Shown here piece after piece: positions 7,140-15,759 of a DNA stretch of 42,134 nt (position 1 is the stretch's first letter; each line of letters opens with the position of its first letter). Location of the stretch: positions 1 through 42,134 of the forward strand of contig CAZHIQ010000026.1 in the NCBI GenBank assembly GCA_964532595.1, in the 5' to 3' direction. The notes below the pieces were generated by a model. The model was not told where the DNA came from, did not search any database, and saw only the letters and a list, made by a program, of their open reading frames with translations. The translations under genes were made by a program, and so were the position numbers. Source of the DNA: Chryseosolibacter sp964532595 (GTDB lineage: Bacteria; Bacteroidota; Bacteroidia; Cytophagales; Cyclobacteriaceae).

Positions 7140-8504
7140 TTAAATCGCTTTGCTGAACACCGGTGCTACCTGCGTTGATGGCTGTTGTAGCCCCGGATCA
7201 AACACCCCGCAAATGTTTCTTACAAATGCACGTCCTGTCTCTGTAACTGTATAGCCTTCGGTCGATGGAAGCAGAATGCCTTCCTCTACCATTTCCAAGA
7301 GTCTTGCGCGCATTGATTCCGTTATGATTTCCGACGGTACGTTAACTTTCCCGCGACATGCGATATCAAGAATAATCGCCCTCGTCCGACGGTCATCGTG
7401 CGACTGGAGGTGACCTTTGAATACAGCACTACCGTTGTTGTCGATAGCCTGCCTGTATTCCTCGACTTTCTTCAGGTTTTGGGCATAGGCGTATTTTGCG
7501 TCGCTAATGGCCGAGCTGCCAAGCCCGATGAGTAGCTCAGCAGTGCTGGTGGTATACCCCATGAAGTTTCTGTTAAGGGTACCCTCTGTCATTGCCTGAT
7601 AGAGTGCGTCGGTGCGCAGCGCGAAGTGGTCCATTCCAATGTCTTCGTAACCGGCTTCCTTGAGGATTGCACGGCCTGTCTCATACAAGACCCGCTTCTC
7701 AATATCGGTCGGGAGATCTGACTCGCTGTAGCCGCGCTGTCCCGGACTGACCCAAGGCACATGAGCGTAGCTATAGAACGATATCCGGTCAGGACGCAAC
7801 GGCAATACTTTCTCCATTGTACTGCTCACTGTTGCGCGCGTCTGATGCGGCAACCCGTAGATCAGATCGTAACTGATGGAAGTGTACCCGATCCGGCGGC
7901 TTTCCCTTGTAACCTTTTCCAGATTCTCCAGTGGTTGGATTCGATTGATCGTTTTTTGAACCAAAGGGTCGAGATCCTGGACGCCAAAGCTTACTCTTCG
8001 ACATCCAAGGTCGTACAGAGTCTGTAGGTGCGCCGTTGTTGTGTTGTTGGGATGTCCCTCGAAACTGAATTCATGTTCAGGGTGGACAATGCCTTGTGCG
8101 AGAATCTCGCTTACCAGTTTGTGAAGATTCTCCGGACTGAAGAAGGTTGGAGTTCCTCCACCGAGATGTAGCTCCCGGATAGTAGGCGTTCGCCCGAAGA
8201 GCGCGTTGTATTGACGCCATTCGGTGAGTAGCGATTCAATGTATCCTTTTTCAACCCCATGGTTCTTCGTGATTCTCTTATTACAGGCGCAATAGGTGCA
8301 GAGGCTTTCGCAAAACGGAAGGTGAACGTACAGGCTTATCCCGTGACTTTCGTTGGTCTCGTTAAACGCCCGGACAACGGCTTCTTCCCATTTGCTTTTG
8401 CTGAACGAGTCAATATTCCAATGCGGAACGGTGGGATAGCTTGTGTAACGAGGTGTCGGTACATCGTATTTTCGAATCAGGTCGGTCAGTGAGCGGGCGA
8501 GCAT
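7140..8504 (-). CDS. hemN: HemN, oxygen-independent coproporphyrinogen III dehydrogenase
   Basis: This encodes 454 residues from the ATG at 8504. An upstream reading to 8555 is possible, but family members start shortly before the conserved LIRKYDVPTPRYTSYPTVP segment. The radical SAM cluster motif is C65-x3-C69-x2-C72-x-C74 (CESLCTYCAC). The SAM-binding GGG motif follows (HLGGGTPTF), with a HemN C-terminal domain at about 370-450. The enzyme makes protoporphyrinogen IX without oxygen, so it supplies heme under the low-oxygen conditions in which NosZ and cbb3 oxidases work. It lies 69 bases after the preceding membrane gene on the same strand. Confidence 0.95.
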   Translation of the reverse strand: MLARSLTDLIRKYDVPTPRYTSYPTVPHWNIDSFSKSKWEEAVVRAFNETNESHGISLYVHLPFCESLCTYCACNKRITKNHGVEKGYIESLLTEWRQYNALFGRTPTIRELHLGGGTPTFFSPENLHKLVSEILAQGIVHPEHEFSFEGHPNNTTTAHLQTLYDLGCRRVSFGVQDLDPLVQKTINRIQPLENLEKVTRESRRIGYTSISYDLIYGLPHQTRATVSSTMEKVLPLRPDRISFYSYAHVPWVSPGQRGYSESDLPTDIEKRVLYETGRAILKEAGYEDIGMDHFALRTDALYQAMTEGTLNRNFMGYTTSTAELLIGLGSSAISDAKYAYAQNLKKVEEYRQAIDNNGSAVFKGHLQSHDDRRTRAIILDIACRGKVNVPSEIITESMRARLLEMVEEGILLPSTEGYTVTETGRAFVRNICGVFDPGLQQPSTQVAPVFSKAI

Positions 8505-8573
8505 CATGTATGCAAAGTACGCGGTTGCCTCCGGCGCGGTTATGATGCTGGTCAAGATGGCGGGTGATTTTCG

Positions 8574-9773
8574 TCAGTCGGCTTTTTGTGTGGCTTTCCA
8601 TGCCGCAGCGTATGAGAAAAGGGCTCCCATCCACATCAGAATGGAGAAGAAGAAAACGACAACGGTATGTGACAGCCTTCCACCCGTTATTTGTCCCCAC
8701 CAGGGTGTCATAATCAAAACAATTTCGGAGATGATGAATCCGATGATGAGCAACGCGATACCCCTAAGGGAGAGGCGCGCACTGGCCCATCCCTGTGTGA
8801 CGTACCAGGCCAGTAGAAAAAGGGTAATTGTTCCGAGAAGTACAAGATGAAGGTATGCGATGACTATGGGGCGTAATTCATAGGCCAGACGGGCTATCTC
8901 GGGATGGGCGGAAAGAAGCTGAAGCACGGACTTAACCACCCAGCACAGCCAGACGAAAAAGAAGACGCGGTACAGGCCGTTGCCTGTCTTCTGTTGTAAT
9001 GCGCGGACAGACCCGCCGATGTCAAGGGTGAAGACAATGACGACGCCAACCTGGATCATCGCCGCGATGCCGCCGGTTATGTTAAAAAGAAGTCCGGGGT
9101 TGGCAAACAATACACTGAGAGCATAGGCAGGTACGCATGCAATCGCCAGCCATAAGGCCATCCGCCTGGCGAGCTTTGGTGTGTACGTTATTCCGTAGTC
9201 GTCGAGAAGTTGAAAGAAGAGTGCCAGGATACCCAGGGTGAAGAACCCGTTGTATTGAAAATGAAGGTAATAGTAGATCGAAAAGTTATACCAGACGCTC
9301 GTGCTTAGCCCCTGACTCATGAAGTATCCCAAAGCGAATGGGCCGAGCGTGGAAAGCAGAAAGAAAACCAAAGCCGGGCGCAAGAATGCGAGCGCCGTGT
9401 TGTGTTGCGTCTTGGTGCGCTGCCAAAATACGATAATGAGAAAGGCCAGCAGCAGGGTATGAAGAGTCGAAAAGGTTATAGAGTACAGCGCATAGCCTTG
9501 CAGGGGGAAAGCAATAAGCATACCGACCACCAGCACCTGCAGGACGACGAACCACCGCATTGCTTTCTTTTGATCCTCGTCGGAGAGATACCGGATGCTG
9601 GCGAGGTAGAGTACGTTGGTTACCCAACCGAGAAACATGATATGCGAGTGCGCGTGGACAAACCAGGTGAATCGAATCCCGGGGGTCGGCAGAAGGAATT
9701 GCCATCGAAGAAAAAGGCCGATAGCTGCGGCAACGACAAAGAAGAGGACAGGGAGGCTAGTGTACGTTCGCAT
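8574..9773 (-). CDS. Polytopic membrane protein with conserved histidines, heme-copper/NnrS-like
   Basis: This encodes 399 residues, nearly all hydrophobic, with about 11-12 transmembrane segments. Histidines lie in membrane helices at H40, H42 and H44 (FVHAHSHIMFLGW), H171 (LHFQYNGFF) and H309 (IAYLHLVLLG). This looks like a heme- or metal-binding membrane protein related to the heme-copper oxidase/NnrS group, but it lacks the full oxidase set (the helix VII HH pair and helix X HxH). I therefore do not call it an oxidase. It overlaps the NnrS-like gene by 17 bases and precedes hemN. The pair probably acts in NO or heme/copper handling linked to denitrification, which is inference. Confidence 0.6.
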   Translation of the reverse strand: MRTYTSLPVLFFVVAAAIGLFLRWQFLLPTPGIRFTWFVHAHSHIMFLGWVTNVLYLASIRYLSDEDQKKAMRWFVVLQVLVVGMLIAFPLQGYALYSITFSTLHTLLLAFLIIVFWQRTKTQHNTALAFLRPALVFFLLSTLGPFALGYFMSQGLSTSVWYNFSIYYYLHFQYNGFFTLGILALFFQLLDDYGITYTPKLARRMALWLAIACVPAYALSVLFANPGLLFNITGGIAAMIQVGVVIVFTLDIGGSVRALQQKTGNGLYRVFFFVWLCWVVKSVLQLLSAHPEIARLAYELRPIVIAYLHLVLLGTITLFLLAWYVTQGWASARLSLRGIALLIIGFIISEIVLIMTPWWGQITGGRLSHTVVVFFFSILMWMGALFSYAAAWKATQKAD

Positions 9774-10818
9774 TTTCTTTGATTGCGTTTCGGGTCAGCG
9801 CAGCCATGGTCAGGAAAAAGGCCACAAGGGCAACAGCACTGAGTACTCCACTCGTCCGTCGAACAGGGAAATTCAGCAGGAAGTCGCTTCCTGCCCGGAC
9901 GATCCACGAGAGGTGAAGCATACCTGTCCACACGTATAGCACGGGGTGATAGGGCTTAACCGACACCCCCAGTACCCCCGGTAGTATAACGGGGCCGTGG
10001 GCGAAGATCATGGAGAAGATAAAGCCCAAAAAGAAGGTGTGTACCGCGACATCATAGCTAAAGGCTTGGCTTCCTGTGAACAGGATGAATACCCCTGTAA
10101 GCAAGAGAGCTGTGTAGCCGGCGAGCAAGGTCGTAGCAATATATTTCGGAAGGCCTTCCTTGCGTATGGAGATGCCGATAAGGTCGTAGCGCAAAAGCCA
10201 TAAGGCAACACCACATAGGGCGGCTCCACTCACCCATCTTCCGGCGCCGTGGAACGACAACGCTGCGCCGAGGAGGAACAAGCCCAGAAATGCTGTGAGG
10301 ATGTAGCGGGCGCTGCGGGATACGGGAAGAAATTTCGTCAGTTCAAGTCGCTCAGCCGTGATGATAAACAATCCGAACGCGACCCACCAGGGGAAGGCGG
10401 CGGGGTAGGGACGGCCGGAAAGGAGCATGACGTTACCTGTGAGCCAGCAAAGACTACCGGTTAGCATCAACGCGTAAAGGCCATCGCGGTGTCGCAGCAG
10501 ATAATAAGCAAATACGGCTGTCAAGGCTATAGATGCGATGACCAGAGCGACAATCGACAACCCGGAAAAACCTGCGATGAAGAGGATGACACTGAGACCG
10601 CTGAGAGCGGGGACGAGGAAGGCCCCACGCTGTTTAAGGGGGATTATTTTTTCCAGAGAAATAAGAGTTCCCATGAACCCGCCGACCATGATCGCACCGT
10701 GGTGCAGTGAAATGGCTCCAGCCGACAGGCTCCAGCCGATGCGGTGGAGTCCTGTCCAGATGCCGGTCAGCAGCGCCAGAAGTGCTAATATCAGAAAAGG
10801 GATTCTATTGCCGATCAT
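9757..10818 (-). CDS. NnrS-like polytopic membrane protein
   Basis: This encodes 353 residues with about 10-12 transmembrane segments. It shows features reminiscent of NnrS, a heme- and copper-containing membrane protein tied to nitric oxide tolerance. These are an early HHG motif (ISLHHGAIMVGGF, residues 37-49), a TAERLE segment in mid-protein, and a later VHTFFLGFIFSMIFAHGPVILP-type helix with two histidines. The assignment rests on these motifs and on the denitrification setting. The overlaps with ccoS upstream (14 bases) and the 399-residue membrane gene downstream (17 bases) show strict co-transcription. Confidence 0.6.
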   Translation of the reverse strand: MIGNRIPFLILALLALLTGIWTGLHRIGWSLSAGAISLHHGAIMVGGFMGTLISLEKIIPLKQRGAFLVPALSGLSVILFIAGFSGLSIVALVIASIALTAVFAYYLLRHRDGLYALMLTGSLCWLTGNVMLLSGRPYPAAFPWWVAFGLFIITAERLELTKFLPVSRSARYILTAFLGLFLLGAALSFHGAGRWVSGAALCGVALWLLRYDLIGISIRKEGLPKYIATTLLAGYTALLLTGVFILFTGSQAFSYDVAVHTFFLGFIFSMIFAHGPVILPGVLGVSVKPYHPVLYVWTGMLHLSWIVRAGSDFLLNFPVRRTSGVLSAVALVAFFLTMAALTRNAIKENANVH

Positions 10819-10984
10819 TTACTTTTTTCGCCTTGCCCTTCGTCGGCTTGTTGTCGAACAACATTCTGACGGAAGGGGTATAGGTGTCGTCATACTGGCC
10901 AGATCGCATGCTCCAGTAGAAGGTACCCAGGAAAACCAGCGCGATAGAAAGACTTACCCCGATAAGAAGCACAATAATGGCCAT
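10805..10984 (-). CDS. ccoS: CcoS, cbb3-type cytochrome oxidase assembly protein
   Basis: This encodes 59 residues from the ATG at 10984. An in-frame upstream extension to 11113 overlaps the CoA-transferase and is not part of the gene. One membrane helix (about residues 2-25) is followed by the CcoS hallmark SGQYDD and a second conserved block (SVRMLFDN), then a lysine-rich tail. CcoS is needed for cofactor insertion into the catalytic subunit of cbb3 oxidases and usually sits beside ccoI. Here the CoA-transferase lies between them, ending one base before this start (TGAcATG). No ccoN, ccoO or ccoP is in the window. Confidence 0.9.
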   Translation of the reverse strand: MAIIVLLIGVSLSIALVFLGTFYWSMRSGQYDDTYTPSVRMLFDNKPTKGKAKKVNDRQ

Positions 10985-10985
10985 G

Positions 10986-11894
10986 TCAATAAAAGGTTCG
11001 TTCGAACTCGTAAGTATGGAAACGCTCAAATGCCTCGCGCTCCAACCGCTCCCGGTGATTAGGGTGTGCGATGTTGATGAGTGCCTTTGCGCGTTGTCGC
11101 ATGTTCTTGCCATAAAGATACGCTATTCCGTATTCTGTTACGACGTAGTGGGCNNNNNNNNNNNNNNNNNNNNNNNNNNNNNNNNNNNNNNNNNNNNNNN
11201 NNNNNNNNNNNNNNNNNNNNNNNNNNNNNNNNNNNNNNNNNNNNNNNNNNNNNTCGGGCACCGCGCCGATACCCATTTGCAGGGTTGCTCCGTCTTCGAT
11301 CAGTTCGGCACAGAAGGCGCCGATTCGTTTCGGGATTTCACCGCCCGCGTCGCCGCCCAGCACTTCCGGTAGTTCTTCGTTTACTTCCACCATCGCATCG
11401 AATTCGTCGACGTGAACAAGGCCATCGCCTAACGTGCGGGGCATATGCGGGTTGACCTGGGCAATTACGGTTTTGGCATTCTTGACCGCTGAGATGGCGA
11501 TGTCGACGGATACGCCCAGCGAGCAAAAGCCGTGCTTGTCGGGAGGGGAAACATGAACCATTGCCACGTCGATGGGAAGTATACCCCTTTGAAACAAGAT
11601 GGGAATTTCACTTAGAAAGATAGGGACATAGTCGCCCCGTCCGGCGTTGACCGCTTCTCGTACGTTCTGTGATACGAAAAGGGAATTCAGACGGAAGCTG
11701 TCTTTAAATTGAGGAGCCGCAATGACGGCATCGCCCTGAAGACTGATGCTGACCACTTCGATGTTCCAGAGGTCGGGTGCGCGCTCGGCGAGCTTACGCA
11801 GAAGAAAGTGAGGTGTAGCCGCGCCGCCGTGTACAAAGAGTCGGCTGTTGGGTTTAATTAGACTGATGGCTTCTTCGCCGGTTGTGTATTTCAT
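10986..11894 (-). CDS. Acetyl-CoA hydrolase / CoA-transferase, interrupted by an assembly gap
   Basis: The first 213 residues (opening MKYTTGEEAISLI) and the last 55 are readable. Family signatures include VHVSPPDKHGFCSLGVSVD and NPHMPRTLGDG in the first part and HYVVTEYGIAYLYGK with IAHPNHRERLE in the last. These fit the acetyl-CoA hydrolase / 4-hydroxybutyrate CoA-transferase family, which moves CoA between acetyl-CoA and other acids. Members have about 430 residues, so about 150-160 residues, including the catalytic-glutamate region, are hidden in the 100-N run. It starts 18 bases after ccoI and ends one base before ccoS, so it is embedded in the respiratory operon. The link may be acetate metabolism under oxygen limitation (inference). 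Confidence 0.88.
   Translation of the reverse strand: MKYTTGEEAISLIKPNSRLFVHGGAATPHFLLRKLAERAPDLWNIEVVSISLQGDAVIAAPQFKDSFRLNSLFVSQNVREAVNAGRGDYVPIFLSEIPILFQRGILPIDVAMVHVSPPDKHGFCSLGVSVDIAISAVKNAKTVIAQVNPHMPRTLGDGLVHVDEFDAMVEVNEELPEVLGGDAGGEIPKRIGAFCAELIEDGATLQMGIGAVPXXXXXXXXXXXXXXXXXXXXXXXXXXXXXXXXXXAHYVVTEYGIAYLYGKNMRQRAKALINIAHPNHRERLEREAFERFHTYEFERTFY
11154..11253. other. Assembly gap of 100 N
   Basis: Exactly 100 N inside the CoA-transferase gene. Comparison with the family length implies that the true missing sequence is nearer 450-500 bases. Confidence 0.99.
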
Positions 11895-11912
11895 GGCCGT
11901 TAAATTTTTCGT

Positions 11913-14321
11913 TTATACCTTCAATTTTCGTCCTACTGTAAAATTTACTGCCAGTGTCGTGAAAACCACCACGCTGATACTGCTGAGGGGCATAAGAATG
12001 GCAGCAACAAGGGGCGTCAGGTGGCCGGTTACCGCAAAGCTCAACGCCACGGCATTGTAGCAGAAGGAGATAACGAAGGCTGTTTTAAGAATCTTTGTTG
12101 CGTCGCGGGAGAGCTCGAGGAAAGTATCCAACTTCTCTAACTGCCGGCCGTCGAGAATACCGTCGCTGGCAGGAGTAAATAAGCCGCTATCATCGGTGAC
12201 GGCGATGCCTACATCGCTCTGTCTCAAAGCGCCCGCATCATTCAATCCGTCGCCCAGCATCATTACCTTCTTACCTTGCTGCTGCAATTCCTCAATGTAT
12301 GCCAACTTTTGCTGGGGTGTTTGATTAAAGCGCATTTCGGTGTGCTCCGGAAACAGCTTTTTCATTTCTGGCTTATCGCCATCGTGATCGCCAGACACGA
12401 GTGCGGTACACAGGGACCCCAGTCGTCTGAGCATGTGGCCGATATTGGGACGGACCGACGTTTTAATCACGTAGTATCCGCGCGGCTGGGAGTCGACGGA
12501 TACGTACACATGTGATGCGCGAAGGTCATCTGCAGATGCTGAGTTGGTAAAGACAGCGGAGCCTATGCGGTAGTGTTTTCCACCAACGGTGCCCTCGATC
12601 CCCTTCCCGGGTAGTTCACTAAAGTCAGTAACTTTTGTCTCAACTGCCTTTGGCAGCGATTTGGTCACGAGCTTGCTTAGCGGATGTGTTGAATAGCCCG
12701 TGAGAAGCTTGATTGCACTCGTCTCATCGGAAGACAAGTTTCCGTGAAGTCGCACAGTGGGCGCTGTGCCATGCGTGACGGTACCGGTTTTGTCAAAGAC
12801 AACGGCATCGATGGCCGCCATTCTCTCGATTATATCCGCGTTTTTCAGGTACAAATGATGCTTGCCGAAGGCGCGCAGTGTACTGCCATAGGTGAATGGC
12901 GCCGAGAGTGCCAGGGCACAGGGACATGCAACGATGAGTATGGCAGTTACGACGAGCCATGTCTGTGTAGGGTCGGTCATATACCAGTAGATGCCTGCCG
13001 TTACTGCAATGAAAAGTACAACCCAGGTGAATCGCCGGGCTACACGGTCTATGACTTTTTGATAACGACTTTCTTTTTCTTTCCGGAACGCCTCGTTGTT
13101 CCAAAGGCTGGTCAGCTCACTCTGTGAAGTAGGTTTCTCAACAGTCAGGCGTACGGGCGTGCCGATCAGTCGGCCTCCTGCATAGACACGCTCGCCAGCT
13201 TGTACCCTTACCGGTTTGGCTTCGCCGGTAACAAAGCTGTAGTCGATGAAAGCTCGCTCATCGAGCAGAGTACTGTCGGCGGGAATGATCTCCATGTTGC
13301 GGATTTGAATAATGTCACCGCGCCGAAGTTTGTAGATTACAGTGGGGGACCACTCATTTTCCCCATTCTCTCGGATCAGTTTGTTGACAGCAATGGGAAA
13401 GTAAGCAGTGAAGTCCCGATCGAACGAGAGCGTTGCATACGTCTTGCTCTGGAACCATCGTCCTATCAACAGGAAAAACACGAGCCCGTTGAGAGAGTCG
13501 AAATAGCCAGCTCCCGATGCGGTGATGATTTCCCAACTGCTACGGAAGAGCAACGCCAGCAACCCGGCTGCGATAGGAACGTCGAGGTTGATCTGACGCT
13601 GTCGGAATGCCTGGACGGCTGAGGTGAGGTAGTCCCATCCGCTGTAAAAGAACACGGGTAATGACAGAACGAGATTAAGCCATCCGAACATTCTTACAAA
13701 GCCTTCATCCGATACGGTGATGCCGAGATATTCGGGAAAGCTGAACATCATGACATTTCCGAAACAAAAGCCTGCCACGGCTATCTTGAACAGAAGCGTA
13801 CGGTCTGTTTTCTTGCGGGGCGTCTCTGCACTGTCTTTCGTTAGTTCCGGGGTGTATCCGATGCTGGCAAGAACGCGGACTACGCCGCTGAGCTTAACTC
13901 GCCGCGGATCAAAGTCGATTGTAACCCGCTTTTCTCCGAAGACGACTTCACTTCGGGTAATCCCCGGCTGCAGTTTGTAAAGGTTTTCGAGAAGCCATAT
14001 ACATGAGACGCAGTGGATGGACGGAATACGAAAGGTAACGCGGCAAAAAGTCGGCGATGCGAATGACAAGAGACGGGCGCGAACTTCTTCCTGATCGACG
14101 TACGCGAAGTCGTCGGTGTTTACTTCAGCCAGTCTCACACCCGGAGCTTCATCCAGGTCGTAATACTCGCATAGTTGGTTTTGACTCAGAATTTCATAGA
14201 CCGTTTTACAGCCGAAGCAGCAGAATTTTCTGTCGTCCAGAACGTGAATCTCATCCTCGCACGGTTGTCCGCAATGGTAGCATTTTACGACAGAGTTGAC
14301 TTCTTTTTCGACTGCAATCAT
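11913..14321 (-). CDS. ccoI: CcoI/FixI-type copper P-type ATPase
   Basis: This encodes 802 residues. A cysteine-rich N-terminus (C14, C17, C21, C34, C35, C38) of the kind found in CcoI leads into a heavy-metal-binding domain with CVSC (104-107). Transmembrane segments follow, then the actuator TGE (365-367), the membrane copper-binding CPC (466-468), the phosphorylation site DKTGT (D510), and GDGLNDAGAL near residue 720. CcoI exports Cu(I) toward the periplasm for the CuB centre of cbb3 oxidases. It heads the minus-strand run and is divergent from the MBL-fold gene. In this window it could equally help supply copper for NosZ, which is inference. Length and architecture are normal. Confidence 0.93.
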   Translation of the reverse strand: MIAVEKEVNSVVKCYHCGQPCEDEIHVLDDRKFCCFGCKTVYEILSQNQLCEYYDLDEAPGVRLAEVNTDDFAYVDQEEVRARLLSFASPTFCRVTFRIPSIHCVSCIWLLENLYKLQPGITRSEVVFGEKRVTIDFDPRRVKLSGVVRVLASIGYTPELTKDSAETPRKKTDRTLLFKIAVAGFCFGNVMMFSFPEYLGITVSDEGFVRMFGWLNLVLSLPVFFYSGWDYLTSAVQAFRQRQINLDVPIAAGLLALLFRSSWEIITASGAGYFDSLNGLVFFLLIGRWFQSKTYATLSFDRDFTAYFPIAVNKLIRENGENEWSPTVIYKLRRGDIIQIRNMEIIPADSTLLDERAFIDYSFVTGEAKPVRVQAGERVYAGGRLIGTPVRLTVEKPTSQSELTSLWNNEAFRKEKESRYQKVIDRVARRFTWVVLFIAVTAGIYWYMTDPTQTWLVVTAILIVACPCALALSAPFTYGSTLRAFGKHHLYLKNADIIERMAAIDAVVFDKTGTVTHGTAPTVRLHGNLSSDETSAIKLLTGYSTHPLSKLVTKSLPKAVETKVTDFSELPGKGIEGTVGGKHYRIGSAVFTNSASADDLRASHVYVSVDSQPRGYYVIKTSVRPNIGHMLRRLGSLCTALVSGDHDGDKPEMKKLFPEHTEMRFNQTPQQKLAYIEELQQQGKKVMMLGDGLNDAGALRQSDVGIAVTDDSGLFTPASDGILDGRQLEKLDTFLELSRDATKILKTAFVISFCYNAVALSFAVTGHLTPLVAAILMPLSSISVVVFTTLAVNFTVGRKLKV

Positions 14322-14398
14322 AGTTTAACGCCTCTGAAAGGCTCGGTAAGCTTTTCTTGTTTGCCGTCAAAACTATGCTCCACAGCTACGGATATCCG

Positions 14399-14433
14399 TG
14401 AGCCCCGTCATTGCAAAATATGATTTTTGTCAT
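14399..14433. promoter_or_regulatory. Two FNR/CRP-like dyads between ccoI and the MBL-fold gene
   Basis: The 148-base divergent region contains TGAgccccgTCA (14399-14410) and TGATTTTTGTCA (14421-14432). Their centres are about 22 bases apart. The second matches the palindrome at 584-595 in 11 of 12 bases, and its centre is about 43 bases from the ATG at 14470, the same distance as at the other site. An FNR-family regulator controlling both directions is plausible. The motif is short, and chance alone would give about ten TGA-N6-TCA in this window. Confidence 0.35.
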
Positions 14434-14469
14434 GAAACGAAGAAGCCGGATTTTTAGCATCTTGCCCTT

Positions 14470-15726
14470 ATGAATGTGACAGTCAAGTTTCTGGGAGCCA
14501 CCGGCACCGTGACAGGTTCGCGGTTTTTGCTGAATATTGGTGACTTCCGCCTCTTGTTTGATTGTGGCCTGTTTCAGGGCCTCAAGGACTTGAGACAGCG
14601 AAATTGGGAGACCTTTCCCGTCGACCCTTCGACCATTGACGCCGTTGTGATAAGTCACGCCCATATTGATCACACCGGATACTTGCCGAAGCTGGTTCGC
14701 GAAGGCTTCGACGGTCCGGTATACTGCACAGAACCCACGGCGGCACTGATGGAGATCATGCTGCTCGATTCAGCGAAGCTCCAGGAAGAGGAAGCTTCTT
14801 ACGCGGAGGCTAAGGGCTATTCCAGACACCAAAAGCCGTTACCGCTTTACACCACCGTCGACGCACAGCGTGTCTTTAGTCATTTGCGACCTTATCCGTT
14901 TGATCAATCAGTTGTCCTGAGTGATCGTATCTCGATTCGATTTCGAAATGCCGGCCACCTGTTGGGCGCGGCTATTACGGAGATTGATATTCGCGGCGAC
15001 CAGCAAAGAAAAACGATAGTCTTTTCGGGAGATCTGGGCAGGAGTGAACATCTTATTCTCCGTCCTCCTGTTCCGCTTGAGCGAGCGGACATTCTCTTCG
15101 TGGAATCGACATACGGGACGCGAAACCATCCGGAGGCCGACCCTGCTGCCGATCTTGAGCGCATTGTTAATGAGACATTCGAAGACCGCGGTGTGGTCCT
15201 TATCCCTGCGTTTGCTGTCGGGCGAACGCAGTTGCTCTTGTATCACCTCCATCGACTGATGGCCGAAGGCCGGATTCCGGATGTTCCGGTATATATCGAC
15301 AGCCCAATGGCGACATCGGCGACTTATCTGTATTACAAGTACCCACAGTATCATAAAGTAAGATTCGACAGCGATGAGTTCGCACGGCAAATGGAAACCA
15401 ATATGCTGGTGTTCGTCAAGACGTCCGATTATTCCAAGTCGTTAAATGCTATCAAGAGCCGAGCGATCATTATTTCGTCGAGTGGTATGATGACGGGGGG
15501 ACGAATTCTTCACCACCTTTACCACCGGTTACGCAACAAGCGCGATACGGTGATCATCACGGGCTANNNNNNNNNNNNNNNNNNNNNNNNNNNNNNNNNN
15601 NNNNNNNNNNNNNNNNNNNNNNNNNNNNNNNNNNNNNNNNNNNNNNNNNNNNNNNNNNNNNNNNNNGGTTGGACAGTAGTTGAGCCGGAATACATGGAGT
15701 CTGTTAGTCTCTTTGAAGGAATCTGA
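14470..15726 (+). CDS. MBL-fold/beta-CASP RNA-processing-type hydrolase, interrupted by an assembly gap
   Basis: Residues 1-365 and the last 19 are readable. The metal-binding motif is HAHIDH (63-68). Further ligand positions are in the AGHLLGA block near residue 158 and the GDLGR block near 181. The beta-CASP region follows, including a VGRTQ motif, PMA (SPMATSATYLY) and SSSGMMTGGRILHH. These are features of the CPSF73-like prokaryotic MBL-fold exonuclease family (about 455-470 residues). The gap removes about 80 residues with the third beta-CASP histidine motif. The adjoining flavin-binding gene starts 33 bases later, so the two are probably one unit. Similar genes belong to low-oxygen regulons in some proteobacteria, and the dyads upstream are consistent with that (inference). 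Confidence 0.88.
   Translation: MNVTVKFLGATGTVTGSRFLLNIGDFRLLFDCGLFQGLKDLRQRNWETFPVDPSTIDAVVISHAHIDHTGYLPKLVREGFDGPVYCTEPTAALMEIMLLDSAKLQEEEASYAEAKGYSRHQKPLPLYTTVDAQRVFSHLRPYPFDQSVVLSDRISIRFRNAGHLLGAAITEIDIRGDQQRKTIVFSGDLGRSEHLILRPPVPLERADILFVESTYGTRNHPEADPAADLERIVNETFEDRGVVLIPAFAVGRTQLLLYHLHRLMAEGRIPDVPVYIDSPMATSATYLYYKYPQYHKVRFDSDEFARQMETNMLVFVKTSDYSKSLNAIKSRAIIISSSGMMTGGRILHHLYHRLRNKRDTVIITGXXXXXXXXXXXXXXXXXXXXXXXXXXXXXXXXXXGWTVVEPEYMESVSLFEGI
15567..15666. other. Assembly gap of 100 N
   Basis: Exactly 100 N near the 3' end of the MBL-fold gene. The family length suggests that about 240-260 bases are really missing. Confidence 0.99.
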
Positions 15727-15759
15727 CTACCAATCACACAGGATTTATATTACTTATCT

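Noticed and set aside
8574..9773. True heme-copper oxidase or nitric oxide reductase subunit I
   Set aside because: The paired histidines of helix VII and the HxH of helix X needed for the binuclear centre and hemes are not seen.
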